DNA of 64,000 nt, from contig JAZARR010000200.1 in assembly GCA_037389465.1 (NCBI GenBank), positions 3,541,501-3,605,500 of the forward strand, given 5' to 3'. Position numbers and translations under genes: made by a program. Numbering within the stretch: the stretch's first letter is position 1; the number at the start of each line of letters is the position of its first letter. Under the pieces are notes generated by a model. That model was not told where the DNA came from. It made no database searches and worked only from the letters and a program-made list of their open reading frames with translations. This document shows positions 1 through 13,718 of this stretch, piece after piece. The stretch is from Baylisascaris procyonis. Its lineage: Eukaryota > Nematoda > Chromadorea > Rhabditida > Ascarididae.

Positions 1-37
1 TCCTCTGAATCTTGCATAAGACGCTCTTCAACAAAGC
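1..37 (-). CDS. possible exon running off the left edge
   Basis: On the minus strand an acceptor-like GCTCTGTTAG is followed by an open frame reading FVEERLMQDSE up to the window edge. The residue composition looks coding and the orientation matches the PTB-like exons at 2969-10543, so it may be a downstream exon of that gene. Only about a dozen codons are visible and no homology can be judged. It could be chance. Confidence 0.2.
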
Positions 38-2968
38 CTAACAGAGCTTAATGCAGGCAAAAGTCACGTTGTACTTCAAGTGTTATTGTGCTGCAAGAGT
101 TTGCAGGCGATAGTAATTGAACAAATGCATGCTTTAAATGTAACAAAGCATTGTGTTATTGTCATATTTGAATACCCGACTAACAATGTTCAACACTAAA
201 CCATTATTGAATACTCTATGATAAAAACTAAAAATTTCATGAATAAATAATGAACGACTGATCAGTAAATGTGGGAGAAAAAAATTCCGAGAATATCCCC
301 GTTTATGATATACAATATTTCTAAAGGATATTTTTTTTAGAACGATAGTAACGACGTTGACGATCGAATAGCAGAAAATTAGTGCAAAGAAAGAAAATTT
401 GCGAGAAGAAAAAGTGGCTATGGGATTGTTTGTTCGCTTTGTGGCAGCTATGTGACAACGCGCTTAAACTTGACACACAAAGGAAACTCATATAAGAATA
501 GATGATTGCTTAGATGCTTATGTGCTTAGTTGTGATTTCCATTGATTTAAAGTATTGTCTCGCTCAATATTATCATTAGTGAATTTCAAAAAAAGATTTT
601 TATTTCATAGTACCTTCTACAGTCAAAATACAATGTTATTTTAAATCTCTAATTTGAGATTTTATATGAGAAATTTAGATATTCATAAATTTCTTCCTTT
701 ATTAAGCGAATATTTTCAAAGAATTCAAATTCATAGAAAATATGTGATCCAAATATCATCAAATTTTGGATAGCAGCGATGTTATCGGCCTAATAACAAA
801 AAAAAATGTTAGTGTTGACTGGAAAAAAACTTGGCAGGACGCCATGAAGTAAAAGTAAATAAAAAAATGAGGAAAACCAATCGGAACAACAGAACTCCGA
901 CAAATCAGAACAACAGAACCCTGCAACAACTCGGATGTGGGTTATGCTGAAAATTTAAGCTCTCAAGTGAATAAACCAAAACTACAAAAAAAAAATCTCC
1001 AAATATTTCAGAAGAAGACACTTATTGAAATGAAATACTATATGCAAACAAAAAATAATTGTCCATAAATGATTTTTATAGTAATTATTGTTTAAGAATT
1101 TTTATATGTAAGCAACACCCATATTATCATGGAGCACTAACGTGTTTAAATTCTCATAGAAAAAACGCTTTCCTTCCCATAAATATTTGCATAACTGAAA
1201 GATAGAAGAGAATGCGCGCTAAATGGAATGATGACTCATAAAATCTTTTATCAAGACGTCAAATCAGTCCGTTGTATAACACCCATGAGAGATTCGTTTC
1301 CTTTCAATTACTATCAAAAATATTCGCTGATCGATATGAAATTTGTTTTTATGTTTCTAATTTATTAATTTTGAATTTTTGTTACAGAGAAAAATATGAA
1401 AAAAAAAGAAAATAATGCATCGTCCTCTTCGTTTTTCTTCTCAAATATAAGAATTTCTTCGCATTATAGAAATGAAATATAATAATAAAGCTTGCACACC
1501 GTTGCACTTATTCAACAAATATTTTAACAGCTTTAATGAACGATGGCAGTATTCCAAATTCAATTTCCATAAATCATTGATATTATATACTAAAAGCATC
1601 GAATTTATAATTAATTCGAATCTATCAATTCTTTTCAAAGGGCGTGGGAAATATTTTATGTCAGTGATAAGGCAATATTTTTTTCAGATTAACTGATGAC
1701 GCCTTTCAGGTCATATCGCCATCAACGATATCAATTTTCTCTGAGATATTGAGTTCTCTCTAAGATTTTCGAGGGAAATCTGGCGAAATCAGAAATTCTT
1801 TCGCTACTGAAAGTCATAACTTTTTTTTTTAAACGGATTATTGGATTTGTTGGAAATTTTTCGCCAAGGGAATGTTTTGATGGAAATTCTGATGGAATGG
1901 TTCCTAGTTTGAAAAATTTCTCTCAAATCTGAATACTTGCACAGTGATGGATATTTTTTAAGAAATAAGCGCATCAATTTGAAACGAAATATTTCTAAAT
2001 GCTTTGCACTTAGATTATAGACTTTAAATTCACTCCAACACGTCTAGACACTTTAAAAATTTTATGAACAACTTTGAAGATTTTATCTTCATAAGAAGAA
2101 AACATGAGGAAAATTGCACAACTTTTTGTTGACTGTTCGATTTCCTAAAAAATTCGATGCCTAAGGGAAAATCCAACAATGGGATTACTTGCTTAGAAAT
2201 ATTTAACCATTCGCACAAATTTTATAAGCAATATCTGGAATTTATTTTCACGTTCAGCAACGAAAACTATGAAAATTTCTTCGAGCCTAGAAGACTCTTC
2301 TGGAGAAGCATTTGTTTGAATGATATACGGAAACATCCCCGAGGAATTAAATTTTTTTTTTTTTTGATAAAATAGATCAATCCATCAAAAAATTATTACC
2401 CTTTCCGTATAATTCTGGGAAATCTGTGGAAATCAAATTCATCAAACAAGCAAAATTCGTCAAAAATCTTTGCACTATAATTCTGCTAAAAAAATCAGAT
2501 ATGCTAGAGTAGAACGGACTGGAACTCCGCATTCTATGCAGAAAACATAAAAGGCGCAATTTTCACTGGTGCATTAAAAAAAAAGATTTTTCACCATATA
2601 GACGAAAATTCTCCAATGAAGAAGAAACTTCCTGGATGAATAATCCTCAATTTTCAATGAATTTCAATGATTCAAGCAAAAAAAAAAAGATTTTTATGAT
2701 GAATGAATTTGAAAACTTTTAAATTTTCACGGGTAAAAATTTAGAAGAACAACATACATCCTAAGAGAAAAAAGTGATTGCACTTTTGAAATGCGCATTC
2801 AAAATTGCACCACAGGTCATCACTGATAAAGAGTGATACTTGGCTAGTATAATTAAACAACCTGAATGGCATAAAACAATTCCAGGTTGGAAGCATATGC
2901 AAACTACTCATGGAACTTTTTGATTGAGTGAAGATCTTTTCGCATACAATAATGAACTAGAAAATTAC
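38..2968. other. AT-rich non-coding stretch
   Basis: The frames here are short and rich in Phe, Lys, Asn and Ile, as expected of random AT-rich DNA. No exon with a good acceptor, donor and conserved-looking content was found, and no repeat stands out. If the exon at 1-37 belongs to the same gene as 2969-3112, this stretch is an intron of that minus-strand gene. Confidence 0.5.
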
Positions 2969-5900
2969 CTTATCCTCAAGTGTACAAACTTTTACACCAA
3001 CAACCGAAACCGACAATTGCACTGCAACTGGTGGTGCTTTTGGTATGAAACGATCCAAGCGCAAAGAGACCGTATCCGGATCAGTACCAGACACTGGAAA
3101 TGAACCAAGCCACTGAAAAAAAAAATTGTCATCTTCGAATGACGAGAAATTTGCTCATTAGGAAATTCAGAAAGATGGGAAAATTAAAAAAAAAATTGAT
3201 ATGTTAGTTTGAAAATTCCGCTAAAAAAAAATTCCATAAGAAGTGCATTTTATTTCAATCGCTATTTATTTTTATTTATTTTTACTTATTTTATTCCTAT
3301 TGATGATTGAAGTGAATAACTGTAAATGACTCAACATAATAACGAACTAATGATTGAGTAAGCTTAGTAGAAGGCTTATTTAAGGGGGTATTATTTTTTC
3401 TCTCTCTATACATCATTAATAAGAACCGGCAACCGCTCATAATTTTGTGTAACAATTGGGCAGCGTTTATGTAAAATGAGATGACATGAACGCTGAGACA
3501 CAGATGGATATGGAGAAAGAACGCCTCAAAATGTCTACTATAGATTGAACGCAGAAAGATAAAAATATAAGAATATCGCATTTATAGGCAAATTGAATCT
3601 AGGAATTGAATTTTCGATTTTAGATTTAAAAAAAAATTTTTTTTGACGTCAAAAATGCGAGAATTTCAGAGAATTTGAAAAAAAAAACCAATTTCAGACT
3701 ATTAAAAAACCACTTGAATAAAAATAACAAAAATTCCAATCGAAGATGAAACCAACAAAGCAATATTTACAATAGATATTTATTTGCTTTTTCGAATAAT
3801 ATATGTGAGCACAAATAATGCGAAGTGGGAAATGCTCTCTCTGTTTTTTGCATTAGTCTATTTACCGATCAGTAAAGGGTAAAAATTTTTCCCGCAGATC
3901 GAAATCGAACCTGTGACATTCCGCTTTCATGGAAAATGCTTCCCTGAGAAGGTCAAAGTTGCTGATTTAAACAATTTTCTCGCTCGTTATCAAATAATAT
4001 TTATTCAAAGTTAGAATTAGACTAAGTTTGCTTTATTATGAGTTGTTAATTGCCTATTGCATATGCATTAACAATTCGTAGTAAACAAGTTGACTAATAA
4101 ACTACTTAGATGATAGCGATAAATTCAATAATTAACAAGAAAATAAATTCGACAGCATAAAATTTTTCATATTTTTCTCTTTTGAAAGGAAATCAAGAAA
4201 TTTTTCAATAATTATCGTCGGAATCACAAAAAAATTCACAAGAAAATTTTCAAAGAAATTTCAACAATTTTTTTTTCTCAACAAACTGAATTTATTCGTT
4301 CAATATTGTTTAATAACAAAATTTATTTACGAATGCGGAAAATAATTTAACCGAAATTGGGACAAATCCTTAAATATTATCGTTGTAAAATCAGAAAATT
4401 CTTCTCTTGACGTTTTGTTTTTGGAAAAAAAAAGTCTCGCCGTAACAATAAATTAAAATAGATTATACACGAAGGAGAATTTGCATTTAGCGTTTGTTCT
4501 TTTTTTTTCTCCCCAGTTGACAATACTTATTATTTATTCAAGTGATTAAGATCGAACAAGGCTTAATATCGCTCTTCATTCAAGATATTGGCAAAAACTT
4601 TCGAAAAATTTTCGTCTTAAATTAGAAATCTTTGAGTGAAAACTTTAAAAATTAAAATATTTCACTTAAAATAGAAAATTTTCAAGTCTAATTTAAGGCG
4701 AAATATAAATTTGAAATCTCCGAATGAAATAGATAATCAATGAATCAAGCAAATGAGAAGAGTTTTATATTTAGCATGAATCTAAACTCGTCTTAATATT
4801 TCACTAAATCAGTTGTTTTGCAAATTAATATTTGGAATATTATCAGTGTGAAAAGCCATTCTAGCTAAATTATGATGGTATTAAAAATATATCATTCTAT
4901 CTTCTTTAGTGACTATAAAAAATTCGGTTACAAAAAAACCTTAACATTTAAAAAAAATTCATATGAATTGCAGAGTCATTTTAAACATTGAAAGATATAA
5001 ATAACGATTTGAAATGAATAATATAGCATTAGTAAACAAAAAAACCGATAATATATTTTACTCGTCGAAAATGAAAAATAATAAACAAAATCTCATAAGC
5101 CGTTGTGAAAAAAAACTGAAAAAAATTTTTTTAATTGGAAAAATTTTCACTTTTCGAGAGAAATTTATTGAAAAATCGAAAAAAAAAAAGAATTAACATA
5201 TGTTGATATAATTGAAGACGATGAATAATAATTATGTGAAAAACGTTGAATTGCTCGATGTAAGCGCATCATAATGGAGTGGAGCAAAGCCGAAAGGTCA
5301 TTCGTTTGAAGATGACCTTTGGAATATGGTAGCAAGAGGATTAGAGGACGAAAGCAATTAAATATGATCTTTATTATTTAGCAATGAAGTGGATCTCAAT
5401 TTCTCAAAAGCTCGAAAGTGACGTATCTTTGAAAATAAAAAATAGAAGATCACTTCAAATTGTCGATTATAACACAAAAGGTTTCATTAATTTTGCAACT
5501 ATGGTCAATATATTCAATTTTTGAGCAATATGATCCTTAAAGAATCCATTAGTCATAAGGCAATCAACCGAAAACTTGCGACAACAAAAAGCCTTGACAT
5601 TATTATTGTTGTTGATCGGATATATTCTTGATTTGATGGTTACATCACAACTACAATTACAGTATTAGCAAAGAGGTGAGATCGACGATGGGATAATGCT
5701 AAAGATGTAAGACAAGATGTCGAACCTGAACATTCCATGATAGAGCGAAAGCGGATCGCATATTGTTTGCACGAGAAAGTGATGACCGTTTATGGAGCCA
5801 CAACGCACAGCCGCCCGTGCTCGGAGGGTGGATACACAGCGGAAAGTAATTCTCTCTCTACAAAGAGACAACTAGCGACCCACCTAACTCCGCCCATCTT

Positions 5901-6374
5901 CTTGAAGAGAATTTCTAAGCGGCACTCAACAACGACAATATATACAAACCACTTGACTACTCCACTCGAAAAGCATTTCCGATCAAAAGAAAAATAAATT
6001 CCACGATGAAAATCACTCAAAAGCGTTCTTTTCAATTTCCAATCGAACATTTTCGCTTTCTAAGTGCTTATCGTAATATTTTTCAAAATCGCATCATCAC
6101 GATTTAATGTCTGAATGCCTCTATTTTCTTCAATGAGTCTTTCTTTCTATCTTATAGTTAACTTGGTTAATGACGAGAATTACGTTTTTAATGTGTAACT
6201 AGGCTAACTAAAGGTTTCTCCGACCAAATTCAATACCTTTGAATGCGTTATCGCATTTGCAGATTATAAGAAGCTCAGATACGATAGCAAATTTCTATAT
6301 AATTTGCATAGACAAATTTCGAGCAAGACAAACGTAATTAAATAAGTGTAAAAAACATATCAATGGGAATGGCA

Positions 6375-6432
<58 letters not shown>

Positions 6433-9400
6433 TGCCATTCCCATTGTTTCATGAGGTGAAATTGCTGGATAAACACGCAGAGAACACAGACAGACATATA
6501 TATACAGACCGGGTAGCATGGATGCTTCCACATCTTTTATGTGATTGTTCCATATTTTCCTATGCTGATTGTAATTTGTTGTGGTTATTTGTCGATGTAT
6601 GTGCGAGATAACTAACTGCCATCCGATAATGCCACCGGAAAGCAACAACATATCATCAGGAAGTTCATTTAACACTTATAAGTATAGAGAACCTAAATCT
6701 GATCCCTTCCATCAGAGCTGACAAATCTCTATCTTCTAACGCGAGAATCAAACAACTGCGTATACTATATGAGACTACTGTAAACGGAGCACTGAAAGAT
6801 CTGAGGCAACTTCATAGCGTACAGAAATGATATCTTCATATGCACGGCCATGCACTGCGCAGTCGCGACTCTACTCCACAGATTCCCTCAGTGGCATGGA
6901 TAAAAGGTCACGGCTTCCTCACGTCGTTGCCGAGCCGCGCAAGATGGGATCCATCACCAACCCCTCCAATCACTATGCATTTATTCGAACGCTTTTATAG
7001 TCTTGATTAAAATCTTTTTTATAGACTTAAAACTTACAGTATCGCAATTTTCTAAACATTCAACCATAGACTCGAAGCAGCACATATACTGGAGGAATAT
7101 CGAATTTACGAGTTTCACAATAGAATTTGGTGATATAAAAAAAAATTCTGGAAAATTTGGCCTATATTCACTTTCAAAAGCTTAGCAGCGAGCTTACATG
7201 GTTCGCAACGTTCGAAGACGAAAATATAAGAACATGACTAGAAATGAGCGATACAGGGAGGATACAAAATCTTATCGACAATACTAGAAATGCAGAGCAG
7301 AAATCACACTCGAGGAGAAGGTATATGAAGAAGAAGGAGCCCATAAAACTTGCAAATTCCCCAAGCATGTCTACATGCAATCTCTTTTAGATCAGATGAT
7401 GCGTTTCGAGGATATTCAAACCCCCAACATTAGCATTTCATTAAATCATCTAGAAACCTGCATGATATTATATTAAGATCTCTGTGCACTTTCACATTCT
7501 CGTCCTAGCTCAGAAGCTTCCATATCTCGACGCATCCAGGGCAAGCGGAGGCCGCTGTCTGAACCCGATTCTCTATGTTTTTCAAGGGCGGTCTTGCCTC
7601 GAAGGAAAACAATACCGTAGAAGATGAGTTTGAGCTGGAAAGACCTCATCCTAAAACTCAACAGGTCCCGAAGGGGAAGATTTCGTTGTATGAGATCACG
7701 ATACTCGAACTCATACTATTCTTAGCTCGTTCTAAAGTGTTTCATGACATTAAAAAACCACTCATCACATAATAATACACTGTTGCAATTCACAGGATAT
7801 TAGTTGAACTTGTAGTTGGATGCTGCAATAGGCCGGATAATTGTGCTTAGCCAGCTTGTTTGCTTCATTATCACTATAGTTCCTTTGGGCAACTAAGTCA
7901 CTCCCTAATATACCTGGTAAAATCTCACCGCTCGGAGCGGTTCAATACGTCGATTCTAATCAACGACTTTCGAAGATCCATCAATCGATCGTCAAACCAC
8001 CAAAAGGTGAAATTTTTGATAATCGATCATCGGTATGGAAATGGACCAGTCCGTCAAGTGCACTGACATAAAATTAAGGTGTGCTACAACTAACAAATGG
8101 AGACACTCCTTTATGCACAAAAATAGCAAAAAAAAGAAATGCTGTTACATCGTTTTGCTGTTTTCGCGGCATCATCAGACGGCAAAAAAATGTGCTAATG
8201 AGCAAAAGAAATTATGTGAAATGGATATGAAAAGGGGGAGGAGGAATCAGAAAGGACGGATGAACGGTAAGAGTGGGCAAGAAAGGTAGTTCAGTCAAGG
8301 TTAAAGCCAAATACATTTGGTGGAATAAGTGATGGATGATAGAGTAGGGCAATATGTGAGAAATGACGTGGTATGCTACCCCATCATTCCTCACTTATTC
8401 GTCAAATTTTATTTGGCTCTCACCTTGAGTGATTTACTTTCTTCCTTCATCAATTCCACATGTTCATACTCTCTGATTCTTCCTCCGTCTTCTCCCTTCC
8501 CCCCTTCATATTCAGTTCACACCCTTTTCGTCCTTTACCCATACGTGCTGTCTGATGACGCCGGAAGACAACGAAACCTTGTAACAGTATTTTTTTTTGC
8601 CACTTTTCTGTCCAAACAACAACCTACCTCCATTTACTAATTTTATGAAACAAAAAAAATACGGGCATTACATTACTTACCTGTGTTCTCAGTAAGGTAT
8701 GATCAACGAGTTTCGAACGCACCGTACGTGGTCCCTGAAAGTTCTTGTTTGAATTGCCGTTTGCAATATTTGACAAATAAATTAGAGCAAACGCAATATT
8801 TGATTCATGACTAAAGCTGGAAAGTTATAATGAATAAGTAACATTTTAAGGCACAAAATTCTCTGGGAAAGCAAACTCAGTCGGAGAGTCCCTATTCATT
8901 GAGTACTAAGCGGAAGTCGATGCGAGTATCGAAAGCGTTATTTGAGTTGCCGTTAACCGACGCATCTCTTGACATGACCCTTAGCTCTTTACATGCTCCT
9001 TCACGAGTCACATATAACACCCTTGGATCTTGTTACGTTTCTTAAGGACGCCATTGACGCAATATTCGTTAAACTGGCGTTTAGTTTTGCTGTTTCCAAA
9101 CAATAGTAATTATGACCTATTAGAACAATAGAATTTTTAAATAATAGAAAAAAAAATTTATGAAATAAAAAAAAACGAAATGATTCTAAAATAACCTCAT
9201 TTGCACATTATTTTCATCGATTTCCATCAAAATTCATTGATAAATGCTGAAATAAAACAATATTTGTAGATAACCATTCGCATCAAAAATTAATACGCTA
9301 AAAAAAATTTTTCAAAGACAATGTTCACTGCGAAAAAATCCCCCGTAAATCATTAATTAAACAGATTGTTGTTAGGTTCTATGAAATTTCAATGGCTTTT

Positions 9401-10543
9401 CAGTAATGTGCACAAATAAAAAGTAGCTGATGTTGATGGATAGCAATATTTTAAAAAAATTATATAATTATCTATGCATACCGCTAAAATAATCGTACGG
9501 CATATTTGAGCGCCTATTTGAGGATTCTGAAAGGTTGATTTCGAGTGGAACATATGGCACTCATATTTTCTATGTTGATTTATGAAGGAATTTATAAAAA
9601 GCACAATGTTTTATAAGTGCAAGATGCTTGAAAGATGCTGTTTGAAGAGAAGTAAATAAATATCTAATAGGTTAATTTACTAAATTTAAAAAAAAATTTG
9701 CAAAAAATGTAAATTAAAATACAATCTGCAAAAAATACAACGCATCTTCGTGCAATAGATCTCATAAATCAATTACGATGTGACCTGTAGCCACACTTCT
9801 TCAAGGTTATAGTAATGCCACATTCCACAAATGCTTCGATGATTAATATTTGATTCAATCGGGAAACGACATTGCAAAACCACATGATCGATTGTTGTAC
9901 GCAATTTGACTTGAATTTGCAAAACAAGGAAAACATGATTTGCGAACAAGAAATAATGCAACCACCTATGGAATAAGCAAAAAAATTTCATGCAATGAAT
10001 ATAAAATTTACATTTTCCTCACTTTTAGATTGGAACTGATCAATCCTCATATTAGAAATATTACGAATATTGAATAGATTAATCGAGTTTGTATGTGAAA
10101 TTTTTTTGTGAAATTTGCATAAATTTGCATTTTTATAAGGACATGGGCTTAGTAACTCATTTGTTAGATGTGAATGTCATACACGAGTAACTCAGTGCAA
10201 AAATCTTTTCTTCATATATCCAGAAATATTTGTTTATTTAGATTTCTTTTTTTTTTTAAAAGCATAAATGCTAAACAATTTCCCACTGAAATAGAAAATG
10301 AGGAAAGAAAGTGAAGTGGAAACGATAGTTGAAGTTCACTCACTTAACAGACAGCTTGTTGAGTTTGTCAATAAACGTGATTAGGTTCAACGATAATGCT
10401 AATCGAAGTACGTGGAACGCATTGAAGTATGTGGAACGAAGAACAATTGAATTCAACAATTTCTTCTGCATTGTGATAGCTCACCTGAAGTAACTCAGGT
10501 GCAACCGAACCATTCGATGCGTAAACAATACGATTTTCACCTC
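2969..10543 (-). CDS. partial gene with PTB/PID-like segment (three exons)
   Basis: Exons in transcript order are 10485-10543, 8681-8734 and 2969-3112. All internal junctions are phase 0. Each exon has an AG acceptor (GTGCAG, CTTTCAG, TTTTTCAG) and a GT donor (gtgagc, gtaagt, gtaatt). The joined reading runs from IVYASNGSVAPELLQ through GPRTVRSKLVDHTLLRTQ to WLGSFPVSGTDPD, then an amphipathic helix-like stretch and VAVQLSVSVVGVKV. A strand ending in a leucine-glycine-serine turn, a following helix, then a hydrophobic strand and 'GVKV' is the layout of the first half of a phosphotyrosine-binding (PTB/PID) domain. I cannot name the subfamily. Both ends are missing: the first exon starts with two bases of a split codon, so there is at least one more upstream exon, and the rest of the domain must lie below 2969. 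The family call rests on motif pattern only. Confidence 0.5.
6361..6446. repeat. (TA)n tract framed by a perfect 16-bp inverted repeat
   Basis: A 54-nt pure AT tract (6377-6430) is flanked on the left by CAATGGGAATGGCACG (6361-6376) and on the right by its exact reverse complement (6431-6446). The whole 86 nt forms one uninterrupted palindrome. The arms are ordinary mixed-base sequence, not part of the microsatellite. Confidence 0.95.
8091..8640. repeat. imperfect foldback (inverted-repeat) element, about 550 bp
   Basis: The left arm (about 8091-8358) reappears as a diverged reverse complement on the right (about 8369-8640), with almost no spacer. Matching blocks in mirror order include CATCAGACGGC versus CATCAGACAGC, GGAATCAG versus AGAATCAG, GCCAAATA, and GAATAAGTGA. 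Indels and substitutions are frequent, so the palindrome is old. Non-autonomous foldback or MITE-type elements have this form. No target-site duplication could be fixed by eye. Confidence 0.65.
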
Positions 10544-13500
10544 CTGCACGAGCAAATATTGAGGGAACTCTTGTGTATGTGTGTATGTTAAGCGCTCAAC
10601 TGAACTGAAGCGTTTATCCATGAGATCTTTGGCTTATTCTTGTATAAATTGTTTTACAGCATACCGTATTTCTAGGTTTACAAGCAATTTGTCTCAATCG
10701 CTATGCAACTCATCCTAACCACCAACCCTCCCCCCCCCGGTCTGCTTCACTTCATGCTGCGAAGAGGATCCTTTTGCAAAACGATGAAGAAATGACCAAA
10801 AGTTCATGACTATAATATGAATGACAAGCCGACCAAAAAGATTACATTAAGAGAAGGCTGTCAGTTTGCACGATATTGAATCCAGTCAAGCAGACATATG
10901 TCACTAACTACTGATAAAAAATAGGAATTCAATAGAAACTTTGCAATTCGCAATACGAAAATTAAAGTTGAACGTTATCGAAAAAAACATATCCTATGTT
11001 GAGTAGATAAAATATAAATATGCACAACTGAACGATATAAATTTGCTGAGCAACAAAGCGAAACGAAGAAGTCGGAATGAAAATGGCAGCGAAAAAGGAA
11101 TTTCACACCGATGGAATGATGTAAACAAATTCTTATGTGACAAGAAATTTTACAAGCGTAAAACGTCTGAACGTTTCGCTACAAAATGAAACGCCAACTG
11201 AAAAGGCAGATGGAGGAAAACGATGAAAACATAGTGATATCTAGAGGAGTGAAATATTTTTTCTTGATATAAAGAGAGGAAGGAGAAAAAATAATGAATT
11301 AAACGAGTAAAGAAGAGGGAGAGGTGGGAAAAGTAGGAGAAATAAGGAATGATGGGGAAGAAGAGCAGGACGAGGAAGAAGACAAGGAGGAAGGGGAGGA
11401 AGAAGAGGAGAACAGGTCGTAATGGGAACTATAGCAACAGCAAAACGATTGTAAGTGAAAATTTCGAAGCGGAGAAAAGAAAAGAATGAACATTTTCAAA
11501 TGTTGTACTCGTTAATGATGTGTTTTATTCTAAGTTCTCTATACTGTAATTATACTGTATAATATCTAACGGCATACTAATTCTACAAACAACAGCTGTA
11601 TACTGTATATTAGAATGTACACTGTAATTCAATAGCGGTTTCAATAAAGATTTTCGACATATTATTATCTCAAATCCGAGTGAAGGCGATAAATACGATA
11701 GCCGAAAGATATAAGCGATGCAAAATCGATGCAGAAAAAAAAGTGATAAAATCGTTGCACCCTATACGGCATTTTATGGCATGTCATTATAGCGCACCAT
11801 AGCAATTTTGTGCTTGCCATTTCTTTGCTTGCAACGAATCAATTTTGAATATTTTTTTTAGTATAGAAATCAAATATTCCATTTTCGCTAAAAAAAAGTG
11901 GGAAGAAAATTGAAACTTTTATCAAAAAGCGAGTTGAAAAATTTAATTTCATAATGAAAAATGGAAAAAATTAAAATTCGTTCATTAAAAGATTTAAATT
12001 TAAATAAAGAAAATAAAAAAAGAAATTTCGAATAGGCGTTCAGTACAGTTCAGCACACGCTTAAGACAGCCACGGACCAAAAAAGCTTTAAAAAATGGAA
12101 ATTCATAACACAAACAGTCATGCGATTTATAATTGTTGAAATATTTAAAACTATCACTTCAATATTATCTTGGCTGAATATGGTGAGAATAATAACACCA
12201 CTTCGGTATAAAAATAATTAAATACTTATATGCTTTCTTTTACAACGAAGGTACGACTTTCAACAGCATTTTTTGCTGCATTCGTAATCGGTTTTCCTTA
12301 GAATTTAAGAAAGAATTTCCTAGAAGATATTTCTGAGACATTATTGAACTTATTCTCAGCGTATTTAAGAAATTTCTATGGAAATAAATGCTTGAAATCA
12401 AATGTTAAAAAAGATCAATTCGGCAAATCTCATATTGTTCATTATGCACTGAAATCAAAATTTTGTTCTCTTTCTTGCTTTCATAACAATCACCTCTTTC
12501 TATATTGATAGACTTACACGACTATTCTCACATATGATACAACACATAATTCAGGTACCTACATGAACGAATACTGGCCGAAATGTGATGATTGACGTCG
12601 GTCATCGGAGAAATTTTATTCGAGGCTATAGACTTGGGATATCCGAAGAACAGATGTTGCAAACAATACTGCAATATCTTCAAGCTCCTCAAGTCTTCAA
12701 ATTCTGAGGCCCTCGAAGCTCCGAACTTCGGAGGTCCTCGAGTGAGGGGAATCTCGATTTTCAGAACCCTCATTATCAAGATTGATAATCAGTTTATCAT
12801 TCTCTCTGACTTCCACTCTTCTTGTTCAGATGATCATCACTAAAACTCTTTCTTCACAATATTCCAATTTTGTAACTACCAACAAGTCTAGTGATGCAGA
12901 GAATTACGAAAGTCGAGTGAACCGAATATTTTGGAATATTGGATAATGTGACCAACGTAGAAACAAGAGCAATATGAAGAATGTAATCGATGAAGTTTCC
13001 GAGTGCAAAAGCTTCTCACTCAGCGGTAATACAATTAGCGATACTGCCCCTAACTAAAGCGAATCCTTTACAAAGAGCACTTTAGACCCTTTTTGGAAGA
13101 CAAGAAAGTTTTTGAAAGACAATAGAAAAAAGGCAAATGAGCAGTCGTCTATCTTTACGATCTCTACTTTTTCATAGTTCATCAATAAACTGCAAATCGA
13201 TAACAACAATTTAAGATGTCATTTGTCCATAATTCGTATTACAGACTTGAAGATCCGATTATAAATTGAAACACATGAAACATGTAATAAACAAAATTTC
13301 GATCACAATTTCTGATTGCATGATGTCCCATATATTTACAGGCTTTTCCTGGTCTTTACCTGAACCATTTCTGGTACACCTAACCCCTTGTCCAGTTATA
13401 GCTTTTGTTTTTTAAGATTACATAGTGACCTTAACGGATTCAATGTGATGCATTATCAGTTTGATGATGCAACTCACACTCATCTCAACAATAAAACCCT

Positions 13501-13575
13501 TATCAGGCAAATAAATTCTTGCTGACGCACTCGATCGCACTTATAATTATGCCGCCTTTGGCACAGTAGCTGAAT

Positions 13576-13718
<143 letters not shown>

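Larger units (their letters stand above)
3113..8680. other. intron of the PTB-like gene with repeats and GC-richer patches
   Basis: This 5.6 kb intron is mostly AT-rich. It contains a TA palindrome (6361-6446) and an imperfect foldback repeat (8091-8640). Two GC-richer patches, about 5690-6050 and 7190-7720, carry overlapping short open frames on both strands but no domain I recognise. They could be decayed mobile-element pieces. Confidence 0.45.

Noticed and set aside
6295..6675. Open frames with long (IY)n or (YI)n runs at 6.4, 13.7, 15.1, 24.2, 31.3, 38.9 and 53.4 kb
   Set aside because: They are translations of TA microsatellites, open on both strands, with no conserved content outside the repeat.
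12592..12843. Plus-strand frame containing EILFEAIDLGYPKN, reminiscent of an adaptor mu-subunit stretch
   Set aside because: The similarity is limited to a few residues, no convincing splice acceptor precedes it and the following residues do not fit the family.
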